The notes below the pieces were generated by a model. That model saw only the letters and a list, made by a program, of their open reading frames with translations. It had not been told where the DNA came from and searched no databases. Positions 10,706 to 21,100 of a DNA stretch of 64,000 bases are shown one piece after another (within the stretch, counting starts at the first letter, position 1; each line of letters opens with the position of its first letter). Location of the stretch: contig NC_079488.1 of NCBI RefSeq assembly GCF_020520425.1, positions 18,850,247 through 18,914,246 on the forward strand. The letters are read 5' to 3'. Made by a program: the position numbers and the translations under genes. This DNA comes from Spinacia oleracea (taxonomy: Eukaryota; Streptophyta; Magnoliopsida; Caryophyllales; Amaranthaceae).

Positions 10706-11456
10706 GTTTTTTTACCATCTGAAAAAATCGAAAAATTATTTTTACCACCTAAAAAATTAAAACTTGTATTTTACCACCTAAAAAAATCACTACCAAAACT
10801 TATATCATTAACGATGGGAAATTCCGTCGCTAAAGGTCAATAATTGTTGATTAATGACGAGATTTCCTGTCGTGAAACCGTCATAAAAGTTTGCCGTCGT
10901 TAACCCGTCGTAAAAGACATTTGTGACGGTTGCTCCCATCTTTGTTTGGTTGTTAGCCCCGTCGCAAAAGGCTTTTACGACGAAATATTTGACCAGTCGT
11001 AATTAGGTTGTCGTTAAAGATACAAATTCTTGTAGTGAATATAAACTTGTTTTTTACCACCTAAAAAAAATTAGATGAAACCGTTATCTGGAGGGCCACA
11101 ATAACGGTAATATATCTAATAGTTTTTTTTTCTTCCACGATTTCATGTATTTAACTCTCTTCTCTTTTTCTACTTCATTCTTTTTGTGAATTTACATGAT
11201 TTTTTCTCTCATTAATTCACAAAATTAACAAAATTCAATGGAAATGAAGAGAGGAGGGTGAAGGAGTTAAAGAAAATTGTAGAGGGAGTGTATAAAATTG
11301 GAGGAAAATTGGATTAGTAAGACCAACATAACGATTTCATCTTTCTTTTTTTCGTTTTTCAGTGTGGTACAAAACAAGTTTTAATTCCTTTAGGTGGTAA
11401 AATACAAATTTTAGTTTTTTAGATGGTAAAAAATCATTTTTTGAGGTGGTAAAATT
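10706..11456. mobile_element. Large foldback element with (TTTTTACCACCT) ends
   Basis: Both ends consist of long imperfect inverted repeats built of TTTTACCACCTAAAAAA units (left 10706-10787 and 11050-11070; right 11385-11456 as GGTGGTAAAA units). The middle is AT-rich with no coding frame. A CACTA-type MITE sits inside the left arm at 10788-11037. The family is unknown to me; Mutator-like foldback is possible. Confidence 0.55.
10788..11037. mobile_element. CACTA-type MITE, copy 1
   Basis: Starts CACTACCAAAACTTATATC and ends with the inverted GATACAAATTCTTGTAGTG. A 3-bp duplication AAT flanks it, as expected for CACTA/EnSpm elements. The interior has several (C)GTCGT / ACGACG motifs like subterminal transposase-binding repeats. 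250 bp; relatives at 15462-15731 and 27125-27390. Confidence 0.85.
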
Positions 11457-11463
11457 AAAAAGG

Positions 11464-12205
11464 AAAATGATAATTATTAATTAAATTCAATTTGAACTAA
11501 TAATTAATTATTTGTTAAAAAAAAAATTAATATGAATATTAATTAGTAGGCAAAATACAAAATCCACGCGTTTATGAAAGGTGGTGTCATAATTAAGTTG
11601 AAGTTCTTGTGTTATTGGTGAATTGACCAACCTTATGTTGATTCAGTATTCTAGTATTCTTCTTTCTATTTGAAAAGACTTCTTGGTATCCATAAAAACA
11701 CTAGATTGAGAATTATATTGATCTTCCTATTATTTTATTGAAGATGAGATAATGCTGATTACATGGAAAGTGATTATGTGATTAAAAAAATTATTAGATA
11801 ATTAGTCAATTTTTTGTTTCGAATATAATCCGAGATGTACTCCGATGAACCCCTATAACACTATTGTTAAATTTAGGATGAAATGTTGGGCAAAATTAGT
11901 TACTTGCAATGATTCTATTCCTTTTGGTTATGTGATCCATAAGAGCACTACAAATGAGGGAGGAATGATTAAATATGTGATCTATCGTCTACATATCCTC
12001 AATCGTCTTCATCACTAGGCCAAACTCTTCCGTTATATTCTAACACAAATAGTATGTAGTTGATGCAAGGTTATGATATAGAAGCCTTGGCAAAACTACA
12101 AGGTCGTGCTTGGTAATTAGAGGTAACTTTGATTTTTAGTTGGTTGCATTATCTGATTTGACTTGCTTATTGTATTAGCTGGTTTGACTTAGCGGTTTAT
12201 ATTAG
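11464..12205. other. Gene-free interval
   Basis: AT-rich sequence with no identifiable gene or repeat. Confidence 0.5.
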
Positions 12206-12212
12206 TAGTATG

Positions 12213-12583
12213 GCCCGGCCTGTTCGGCAAAATTAGCGGTATCGGGAGCGGTTGAGTAGCGGGTAGCGGTTCGAGTAGCGGGTAGCGGTGAATGGTAGCG
12301 GGTAACAGTTAGCTGTCAAAGTAGCGGCTAACTGATATGTGTGTTCGGTAAAAGTAGCGGTTGATATTCTAAAATAAAATAAAAGGTAGAATATTGTTTA
12401 AAACTTTATTATAATTTTGTCAAAAACTACCCACTACCATAAAAACTACTAATTTTAACGTTTGACAAAAGCTACACAAACGCTACCTCTACCGCTAAGT
12501 CGCTAACCACTACCTAAACCGATACCTTGCCAAACACTTACAAATTTTACAAGTAGCGTCCTGACTAGGTCAAACACGCCCAA
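12213..12583. mobile_element. Possible foldback/Tourist-like MITE rich in GTAGCGG
   Basis: The left part has repeated (A)GTAGCGG(GT) units and the right part has the complementary CGCTAC/CCGCTA units, giving an imperfect stem. Ends are related (GGCCTGTTCGGCAAAA versus inverted CTTGCCAAACA-type). Target duplication not resolved. Confidence 0.4.
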
Positions 12584-12648
12584 TATGCAAGAATGTTTGG
12601 TAAATAATTATTAATGATTAGTTATTTCAGTGAAGGTAATACGTACTA

Positions 12649-12968
12649 CTCCTTTCGTCCCTCAATACTCGCACCGCTTTTCTTTTCGGGTCGTCCCTTA
12701 ATACTTGCACCGTTTCTATAAATGAAAATTTTTATCAATATTATATTATTTCTCTCACTTACCTACTACCCCACCTACACCCCTACTCCTTACAAAGAAT
12801 CATTTAAAAATCCACATCCCCCACTCACCACTCCCCACCCTTACACATTTCCCACTAACTATATTAAAAAAAATACTCCCCTATCAACAAACACCCATTA
12901 AATTAATAAGTTAATTCAAATGTCTTAAACTCCGCACCGGTTTGAGTATTAAGGGACGGAGAGAATAG
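12649..12968 (-). mobile_element. Stowaway-like MITE (AATACTCGCACCG family), copy 1
   Basis: Begins CTCCTTTCGTCCCTCAATAC and ends with the inverted TTGAGTATTAAGGGACGGAG, with TA on both sides. The interior (CCCACTCACCACTCCCCACC) is the reverse complement of the element at 14753-15079 (GTGGGGAGTGGTGAGTGGG-type). About 320 bp. Confidence 0.85.
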
Positions 12969-14070
12969 TATTCAATAAGGTAAAAGATCTTCCAAAAGCT
13001 TTTTTCTATGACTCTATGAGCTATTTCAAAAATAGCTTATAAGATCCAAAAAGCCCTTTGAAAACACACATGCACCTTTGTTTGCGAAAAGTGCGTGTCG
13101 TACAAGTTTGAGACGGTAGTAACGGCTAAACATTCAAACAAGCAATAGTATAGAACCAGTATTCGAATCTAAAATTCTATATTTAGCAATTTCATGGTTG
13201 CTTAACTTGCTTTGATTGGTTCTAAACATAGGACATTGTCGAATGTTTAATCAAGGGTTGACTCTTTGAACGTTGTCATCAAATCCATTTATTTACTAAT
13301 ATCCACAAACTGAAACTTTATGCATTTATATATTTTGTTTATTTTATATAATTTCTAGGCTTAAAGTAGAACTTGTTCTTCTCCATATATCTTGGCTAAG
13401 TTCAATACACCTGGAATAATCATTTCACTTGTCTAGCAATGAAAATTCCAAGAAATTAAGTAATCCAAGGATATATTTCTTCTCATTTCCGGGTAATAGT
13501 TTTTTTTTTTTTTTAAAAAAAAAATCATTAAACAAGCAAAAAAATACTCTAGGTATATCCGAATGCATATAATAACCTTTAGTGAAATTCTAAAACACTT
13601 AAACGTTTTAATCAGATAAGATATTGGCATTTTTAACATTTGTTTTGACGGAAAACACTTTCTCGAAAAATGTTTTTTCCATTTTCCTTTGTTTTGTTAA
13701 GGGGTGGAAATAAACAGTCTTCACAAGTGTAGAAACCAAATTTTATAATGAAGGGTATGGGTGTTTTAACTTATTTTGATTTATGTCAGCAAAAATTAGT
13801 TCAGATAAGTTGATATAAGTCCTGCTAAGTTTTCCTTCACAAAAAGTCCTGCTAAGTTCAGTTTAGCAAAAATAAGTTTTATCAGACAATTTAAACACAT
13901 AAAATAAATTTTTTAGCAAAATAAATTTAATTAAGTTAATTTCAGTCACATCCTGTTAAGAAAACGAACAAAGTAAAACTATTTAACATTGTGTTTGCTT
14001 ATGAAAAAGCTTTCATGGAAAGTCATTTTCTATTTGGAACTAGCAGGGCCTTAATTATGTTAGATATATA
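12969..14070. other. Gene-free interval
   Basis: No gene seen. Positions 13760-13960 contain several AAGTTGA/AAGTCCTGCTAAGTT repeats suggesting an old unclassified repeat. Confidence 0.45.
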
Positions 14071-14328
14071 CTTCCTCCATTCTTATTTATATGACACAAT
14101 TGAGTTTTAAACACTATTCACAAATGATCCTTTGACTTCGTTTTGTGATTTATACTTAAGAAAAAACATAGTCGTGTGGGGTCTTGTTAGATTCGTCTCA
14201 ATAAATATTTTTTAAATATCAACTTTTTATAATTTTTTTGTATCTATAATTGAAGATATTAGTGTTTGAAATCGTGCATTGGCAAACGTGTCTAAATAAT
14301 TGTGTCATATAAATAAGAATGGAGGAAG
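14071..14328. mobile_element. Stowaway-like MITE (GACACAATTG family)
   Basis: Ends are CTTCCTCCATTCTTATTTAT and its inverted ATAAATAAGAATGGAGGAAG, flanked by TA (14069-14070 and 14329-14330). The stem extends through GACACAATTG. 258 bp, non-coding, one of the best preserved MITEs here. Confidence 0.9.
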
Positions 14329-14415
14329 TATGCTCTTATATCAGGGGAATTTTGATTGACAATGACATATGACTTTATTCTAATACAATTTTCACTTCCA
14401 TTAAAAAAAAAGTTA

Positions 14416-14699
14416 CTCCTTCTGTCCCATATTAGTTGTTACACTTTCCTTTTCGTCTGTCCCAGATTAGTTGTTACACTTCTAAATTAGGAATGACCCC
14501 ACAATTATTATATTGTTTCTATCTTCCTACTAAATATTTTTTTGTCCCCACACCCTCTCTTATTTAATTAAAAAAATCCTCCACTAACTCCTATCACATC
14601 TACTTTTTCAATAAAATAACAATTGATAACCAAACAACCACTTATCACCTAAAACTTTGTGCAAAGGTAAATGTAACAACTAATATGGGACGGAGGGAG
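14416..14699. mobile_element. Stowaway-like MITE (TTAGTTGTTACA family)
   Basis: Ends CTCCTTCTGTCCCATATTAG and inverted CTAATATGGGACGGAGGGAG, TA on both sides. The left end carries a second partial copy of the terminal motif (CTGTCCCAGATTAGTTGTTA). 284 bp. Confidence 0.9.
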
Positions 14700-14752
14700 T
14701 ACATATATGTATATATACATCAGCCTTACTAATTTACATACCGTAACTAATA

Positions 14753-15079
14753 CTCCCTCCGTCCCTTAATACTCGCACCGATTTGACCGGTGCAGAGTTT
14801 AAGACATTTGAATTGACTTATTAATTTCATGGGTGTTAGTTGATAGTGGAGTATTTTTTTTGATATAGTTAGTGAGAAATGTGTAAAGGGTGGGGAGTGG
14901 TGAGTGGGAGGTGTGAATTTTGAAATGATTTTTTTGTAGAGAGTAGGGGGCGTAGGTGGGTTAATAGGTAAGTGTGAGAAATAATATAATATTGGTAAAG
15001 ATTTCCATTTATAGAAACGGTGCAAATTAAGAGATGACCCGAAAAGAAAATCGATGCGAGTATTAAGAGACGGAGGGAG
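14753..15079 (+). mobile_element. Stowaway-like MITE (AATACTCGCACCG family), copy 2
   Basis: Begins CTCCCTCCGTCCCTTAATAC and ends inverted GTATTAAGAGACGGAGGGAG with flanking TA. It is an inverted copy of 12649-12968 about 1.8 kb away. Confidence 0.9.
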
Positions 15080-15081
15080 TA

Positions 15082-15458
15082 AGTTGTTGTTTTAATGTGT
15101 GTTCATCCTATGTGAAAAAAACAAAAAACAAAAAACAAAAATCCCACTAAATGACACTTTCTCCTTTAGCGTCTGGCATACATAAATTCCCATGGACTTT
15201 CTATTGATTAAGACGTTACACCTTAGCTCCAAATAACTTACAATGAGAGGCAGAGAATCAATTAAGGGAGAAATTAGGAGACACCGAGACATCATATTAT
15301 TCATATACATTTTGAACCAAAATGTGTATCGTGTGTCCGGATACACCTAGTCTAAATTTATAGAGTACTCGGCTATTTTGTTGATCATATGACCTTTTTG
15401 CTAATTTTGATGGTTCAATATTAATGATTGAGCGGAAGAATAACGATGTTGTAATTAT
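15082..15458. other. Gene-free interval
   Basis: AT-rich DNA, no gene recognised. Confidence 0.5.
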
Positions 15459-15461
15459 TCG

Positions 15462-15731
15462 CACTATAAGAATTTGTATCATTAATAACAATCTAATAAT
15501 TACGAGTAAAAAGTCTCGGTGTAAAAGTCTCGGTGTAAACGCCTTTTACGACGGGCTAATAACCAAATAAAGACGGGAACAACTGTTGCAAATGTCTTTT
15601 AAGACGGGCTAATGACGAGATTTTCCATCAACGACATCTCCTTTTATGATGGGTCCGCGACAAAAATTCCCACCATTGTTAATCTTTAACGACGGAAATT
15701 CTCGTCGTTAATGATACAATTTCTTGTATTG
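15462..15731. mobile_element. CACTA-type MITE, copy 2
   Basis: Begins CACTATAAGAATTTGTATC and ends inverted GATACAATTTCTTGTATTG, with a perfect 3-bp duplication TCG (15459-15461 and 15732-15734). Internal motifs ACGACGGGCTAATAACCAAA and AAAGACGGGAACAACTGTTG are shared with copies 1 and 3. 270 bp. Confidence 0.85.
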
Positions 15732-15734
15732 TCG

Positions 15735-16643
15735 AGGTGCACTTAGAAAAAGTTTAGCAACAACCAAATGTTTGGACCTAAAGATAGGCAATCTATTAAA
15801 ATATTAAAAAGTACTTCAAAATCAAATACCCTCAAATCGAAAATTAAAAAGTATTGTAGAGTAATGCAAAAGCAAAGAAGCTAGAGAGAGAAGGGATGAG
15901 CAGATGAGAGGTAGAGGCTAGCTAGCTAAAAGAGAAAAATGACCTCAAATCATGAAAATATTTCGAAAGACCAAATATTAGGTGTTACCTCAGTCGAAGA
16001 GAGAGAAAATAGAAAATCAAATACTTTTTTTGCTAAACATGCTCTTACCATTATTGTAAATTTGACAAATTAACTTTATTTTTTGTCCTCGTGCAATTAA
16101 ATATAAATATTTTAAGAGATTATAATTACCACTCATATTAATTTATGTGTCATAGCTCATAACGAAATTGGTTAATAAGGAATAATAATTGTAGTTTTGT
16201 CATTGTAGTATATACGAAGTACTTGCACTATTCATTTTAATCTTCTATATTACTCTTGGACTCTTTATTTTACATTAAGTGTATTTGTTGGATATTCGAC
16301 ATTCGAATATGGATTTTATATACCGACATTTCACTTTTAACTAGTCAAAATCATGAAATGTTTTCATAAAAATAAGACACTTAAACACGTATATATGTCA
16401 AATCTGAGACATAGGTCTTAAATTCCAAAACGAAGGTGGTAAACATTTATGAATACATTGATTGGGGTCATTATAACATTTGAGTTCAAAAGGGAGTACG
16501 TGCATTTCACCATTTAGCATTTTCTGTTCCATAATAATACAAAAATGGTGCTTTTTAAGGATAGAGTACGAAAGTATAAAAGTCAACAATTAGTTATAAA
16601 CGTAAACTTCTCTTTTTTTTGATATAAAAAAATTGTCAAATAT
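15735..16643. other. Gene-free interval
   Basis: No gene recognised. Contains short AGAGAGAGAA purine tracts around 15880-16010 only. Confidence 0.5.
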
Positions 16644-16645
16644 TA

Positions 16646-16974
16646 CTTCTTAGTTCTTTCGTATTTTATTAAATAGTTCACTTTGACCGACACAAAGTTT
16701 AAGGAGTGCGGGATAATTTTATTAAAATATAAGATACAAACGGGGTAAGGGGAATAAACAATATAATTGTAATAAAATATAATGGGGTTTAAGGTGTTCA
16801 AGGAATGTGACAAGGTAAGGAAAGATCAATGAAATAGGTGAAAGTGAAACCCATGAGATAAGAAGGAAATAATCAAAATAGGAGGAAAACATATCAAAAA
16901 TGAAAAGGTCCACCATTTAATAAATAGCTACCGCTTGAGAAAAGTGCACCAGTTAATAAAATAGGAAGGGGTAG
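16646..16974. mobile_element. Stowaway-like MITE (TATTTTATTAA family)
   Basis: Left end CTTCTTAGTTCTTTCGTATTTTATTAA and right end inverted TTAATAAAATAGGAAGGGGTAG (cut here to key parts), flanked by TA at 16644-16645 and 16975-16976. Non-coding, 329 bp. Confidence 0.7.
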
Positions 16975-16976
16975 TA

Positions 16977-17345
16977 AAAATTTTAAAAAAAGTTTCGTGA
17001 GTTGGAGATAAAAAATATTGATGATACTTCAAAATTGTGCTTCTCCAATTTCTTGTTGATTGAGGTCTACGTACTTACTCCGTATAACAAAATCTCTCTT
17101 GATACACAATTTAATAAAGATTTTGAAAAAGTAAATGGAAATAATTACATTAACTTAAATTAAGTATCAGTGTACGTAGGAAATTAAGGCCTTGCTCGTT
17201 ATCGTTTTATGTTTACAGTTTTTGTTATTTAGAAAAATTAAAAACATAAATATGGAAATGAAAAAAATAATTTCCTACTTTTATTGTCAGATATGAAATA
17301 AATATGACCGTCAGAGTGTGATATTTTGTCCCTTGATTAATATAC
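16977..17345. other. Gene-free interval
   Basis: AT-rich, nothing recognisable. Confidence 0.5.
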
Positions 17346-17347
17346 TA

Positions 17348-17630
17348 CTCCCTAGTCCGGTAGTCCCTACCCTTAATACTCGACCTGCTTTGACTTTTTG
17401 CACTATTCACATAATTCACTTTGACTCTATTTTATTTATAGTATATGAAAAAACGAATGTTAATATATATACTTCGTAATATATTGTTGGCTTCATCTTA
17501 ATATATACTTTCAAAATATTAATATTTTTAAAAGTTTTTATAATATGTAGTTAAAGAAATTGGTGGTCAAAGTAGTCCATTGGCAATCGTGTCCGGTCAA
17601 AACATGTCAAATATTAAGGGAAAGAGGGAA
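17348..17630. mobile_element. Stowaway-like MITE, decayed
   Basis: Left end CTCCCTAGTCCGGTAGTCCC then TTAATACTCGACC; right end inverted TATTAAGGGAAAGAGGGAA with TA on each side. The internal pattern (CACTATTCACATAATTCACT ... TTGGCAATCGTGTC) is typical of the same broad group as 14071-14328. Confidence 0.65.
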
Positions 17631-17694
17631 TAACTTATCTCCCCCCTAACAAAAAAGTTCATCAACCCTCCCCCCACAAAATTATATGGCTTTC

Positions 17695-17846
17695 TACCAA
17701 TGAGGTATTGACCTATTGGTTAAAACCGAGGTCTCGTATTAAGGTTTGAATTTCGCTAGTCCATTTATAATTTATATTGTCAATATGATTTATTCGCATG
17801 AAGAAATAACATCCAATTTTGCAAAACCAAAAAAAAAAAAAAAAAA
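17695..17846 (+). mobile_element. tRNA-derived SINE-like retroposon with A-run
   Basis: A-box-like TGACCTATTGGTTAAAACC, B-box-like GGTTTGAATTTC and a terminal run of about 18 A at 17829-17846. The first part resembles the relic at 48694 (GAGGTCTTGGCCTAGTGGTT). No clear target duplication. It lies about 340 bp upstream of the monooxygenase start, in its promoter region. Confidence 0.45.
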
Positions 17847-18057
17847 CTGACAGTAATACCAAAACAGGGCCAAGTAAATCTAAGAAGCTAAAAGGAAAGG
17901 GGGAAACCATGGAACGGTCCTCTTTCCATGCATGCATTGCATATTTGCATTCACTAACTAATCCTGTTTTCCCATTTTTTGAAGATAATTTCAAAGTCAT
18001 AGAAATTACTCATATGACCACTATAGCAACGTGCCCCACCCCTTACTCTCCATTTAC

Positions 18058-18065
18058 TATAAATA
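18058..18065 (+). promoter_or_regulatory. TATA box of the monooxygenase gene
   Basis: TATAAATA within a TTTACTATAAATACC context, 123 bp before the start codon. It would place the transcription start near 18088-18095, leaving a 5' leader of about 95 nt rich in A and C. Confidence 0.6.
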
Positions 18066-18187
18066 CCTTGCCAAACACTCCTTCAATATATATCCCACAA
18101 ACTAACTAACACACAATAAACCCTTGAAACTAAACACCTATAACCTTCTCTTCTCTAGCTTCCAACACCACCCCTCAAAATCAAACA

Positions 18188-21100
18188 ATGGCCACCATTT
18201 CGTCGAAAATAGCCATCATCGGGGCTGGGATTAGCGGCATAGCGGCGGCTAAACAACTAGCCAAGTACGAGCCGGTGGTGTTCGAGGCCACCGACTCGAT
18301 AGGAGGTGTATGGAAACATGCCTCTTTTCGGTCTACAAAACTTCAAACACCTCGTTGTGACTATGAATTCTCTGATTTCCCTTGGCCTAATAGGGATGAC
18401 TCTTCTTTCCCATCTTATGCTGAGATCATTGATTACTTGGACTCCTACACCACCCACTTTGATGTCCTTAAGTTCGTTAAGTTTCGTTCCAAGGTGGTGG
18501 AGCTCCGCTACATCGGGGACGGAGACCACCGTGAAGGACAGGGCGAGTATGGGAGGTTGTTGACCGGCCGCCCGGCGTGGGAGGTCGCCGTTCAAACTAA
18601 CGATGACTTCGACTCCATTGAGGTAAACTATGGTTTTTTTTTATATGTATGGAGTAACACCAGTGGGGGAGCCATGATTTTTAAATCGGGGTTTTGACAT
18701 TTTTGAATTGGGGGTGTTGATATGTTAGTAAAAAAAAATTATTTACTCCGTATTAATTTACTTTTTCTAAAATTATAAGGTATAAACGTTTTTTAACAAA
18801 ATTGGGTGGTCGGCGGCCCACCCTCGACACCCCTGTCTCGGCCACCGAGTAACACTATATATATCATATGGTGTCAGATAACCCTCTGTATGATAATGAT
18901 GTTTGAGTTTCTACTTTTTACGTTTGTCAATGCATATTTTTTATCGTTCTTATCCCTAATTATAGGCAAAATTATAAAATTTTGATATTCTTAAAGTACT
19001 CATCGAGACGAATCAAACAAAACTACACATGATAGAATATATTTTTTTCCTTATGTATTAGAAATAATTAGGCGATTCTCTTCAATTATGAATAGTATCA
19101 AATTCTGAATCTGAAAACGTATACATAGATATGGTATAAGGAGATTAGGGTTTCTTCTTATCAAATTTCCTTGTACATGACCTTATAATTAAGGACACAT
19201 TTTGTTTCTGTATACATGTTGTAGAGGTACACCTTTGAGTTTGTGGTGGTATGTATCGGAAAATATGGCGACGTCGCGAAAGTACCAAGTTTTCCAGCAA
19301 AGAAAGGGCCAGAAGTGTTCAAAGGAAAGGTGCTACACACTCTTGATTATTGCAAATTGAACAAGGAAGAAGCTTCTTCACTTGTTAAGGGAAAGAGGGT
19401 TGCAGTTGTTGGATACAAAAAATCTGCAATAGACCTTGCTGTTGAATGTGCTCAAGCAAACCAAGGTATATTATTTTATTCTTATAAAAAAATTGACTAT
19501 TAATTATACTAGCATATATACCACTTTAATTTGGAAGTGAACAATGTAACATCTTTATGGAATCTTATAAGATTACATCATAAAAGGCGATCTATAAGTG
19601 ACTTTTATGTGTTTAAGCATGTCTGTAAATTTTTCCATGGAAAACTTTTGAGGTTGTAATGAATAATGCTATTAATAGGTAATAATTATTAATTATCGGA
19701 ACAAAAGTTGAACATTTTTTAACTTCATAATAAATTGTATTCATACTTGGACTTACCCTATGATGTTCTTAATTTGGCAAATTAAGGGTAGTTCGGATTA
19801 GGTTTTGTTCGGGTCAATTTGATTCGACTGAACCATATTCGAATAATAAGTTTCAATTAGGTTAGATTCAAATCTTATAATTGTCAACTAACATCTAGAA
19901 ATATATGAATGAAAGATGACAAGGTAAAAGTTAGAGTAATAAACTTTAATTTGCAAATCTTCTAGTCTTTGAGAACTAGCATAATTGACTAAATATTGAT
20001 TACTTGTAATACCCGTACAAAATTTTGCAATTAAATATAAAAGTACACTCTTAGAATCTCAATCAAGTCCCTTATTTTTAATGTTAATTAAGTTAGACAG
20101 AAATTTCCAACATCAATCTATTTTATTAGAATTATACATCAAAAGCAAATCTCTAATAATGTACGGATTGCATGTTATGTCATAGTTGACTTAATTTTTC
20201 AGCCCATCAAGGCATCAACTACATCCCATGTGGCAAATGGAAAATCCGATTAGTTAGTTGTTTATTTAATTTAATTGCAAAGGAGTCTAAGGACAACATA
20301 AATTATAAATGTCGGACTATAAAGTTTTCCCTTGTTTTGAAATTTTGAAAATCAGTTACGTTGGTCTCATCACCTTATGTTTACTCTACCAAGTACTACT
20401 CCTAATTAGAGTACGTCAAGTGAAAATGTTACTTGACTTCTACTCAATCAAACAATTCAAAGCTTGACTTCGGTTAATATTGTTGCCGATGAATAACTAA
20501 TTAATTGAATTGTTCAATTGTTTGATTACCTAGCTAACAAACAAGGCAAACAAATTTATATTATTTTAAAAAATAACTCCATAAAAAGCAAAAAAATAAA
20601 TTTTCTAAATAAAGAAAGAAGTATATTTGAAGTCAATTCATACTATGACTAGTCCAATGATGTGTGTGTTGACCTTTGTTTTTTCAATTTTGGGTTGGAC
20701 TTTTCTCTTGCATGTGCATGCAACATTATTATAGCGTCATAATAAATTGATAGAATATTGTTTTCATACTACTACCCGACAGAATATATCTAGTTTGGTT
20801 AGCTATGTATTTACTTCGTATAAAATATATGTGTTCATAGTTCATACTATCGCCGGATAGCGAATATATGTTAGTCATTTAGTGAAAATTTCATTGTACT
20901 TCTTCTTGTAATAGTTTGCTCCTCCTCTAGAATCTAGATCTTAATATTTCAAGTGATTACTTAGGTGTTCCTCTTAAGAGAATGACATCCTAATATATTT
21001 TCTCCTTATCTGGTAAAAACAAAAAATTATACTACTATTTTAAAATAATATTTATAGTTACTATTTGCATAAATATTAAGACAAAATAGAAAAAGTGGTA

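Noticed and set aside
14747-15025. Open frame of 92 codons
   Set aside because: It lies wholly inside a Stowaway-like MITE.
18257-18595. Minus-strand open frame opposite monooxygenase exon 1
   Set aside because: Antisense shadow of a GC-richer coding exon.
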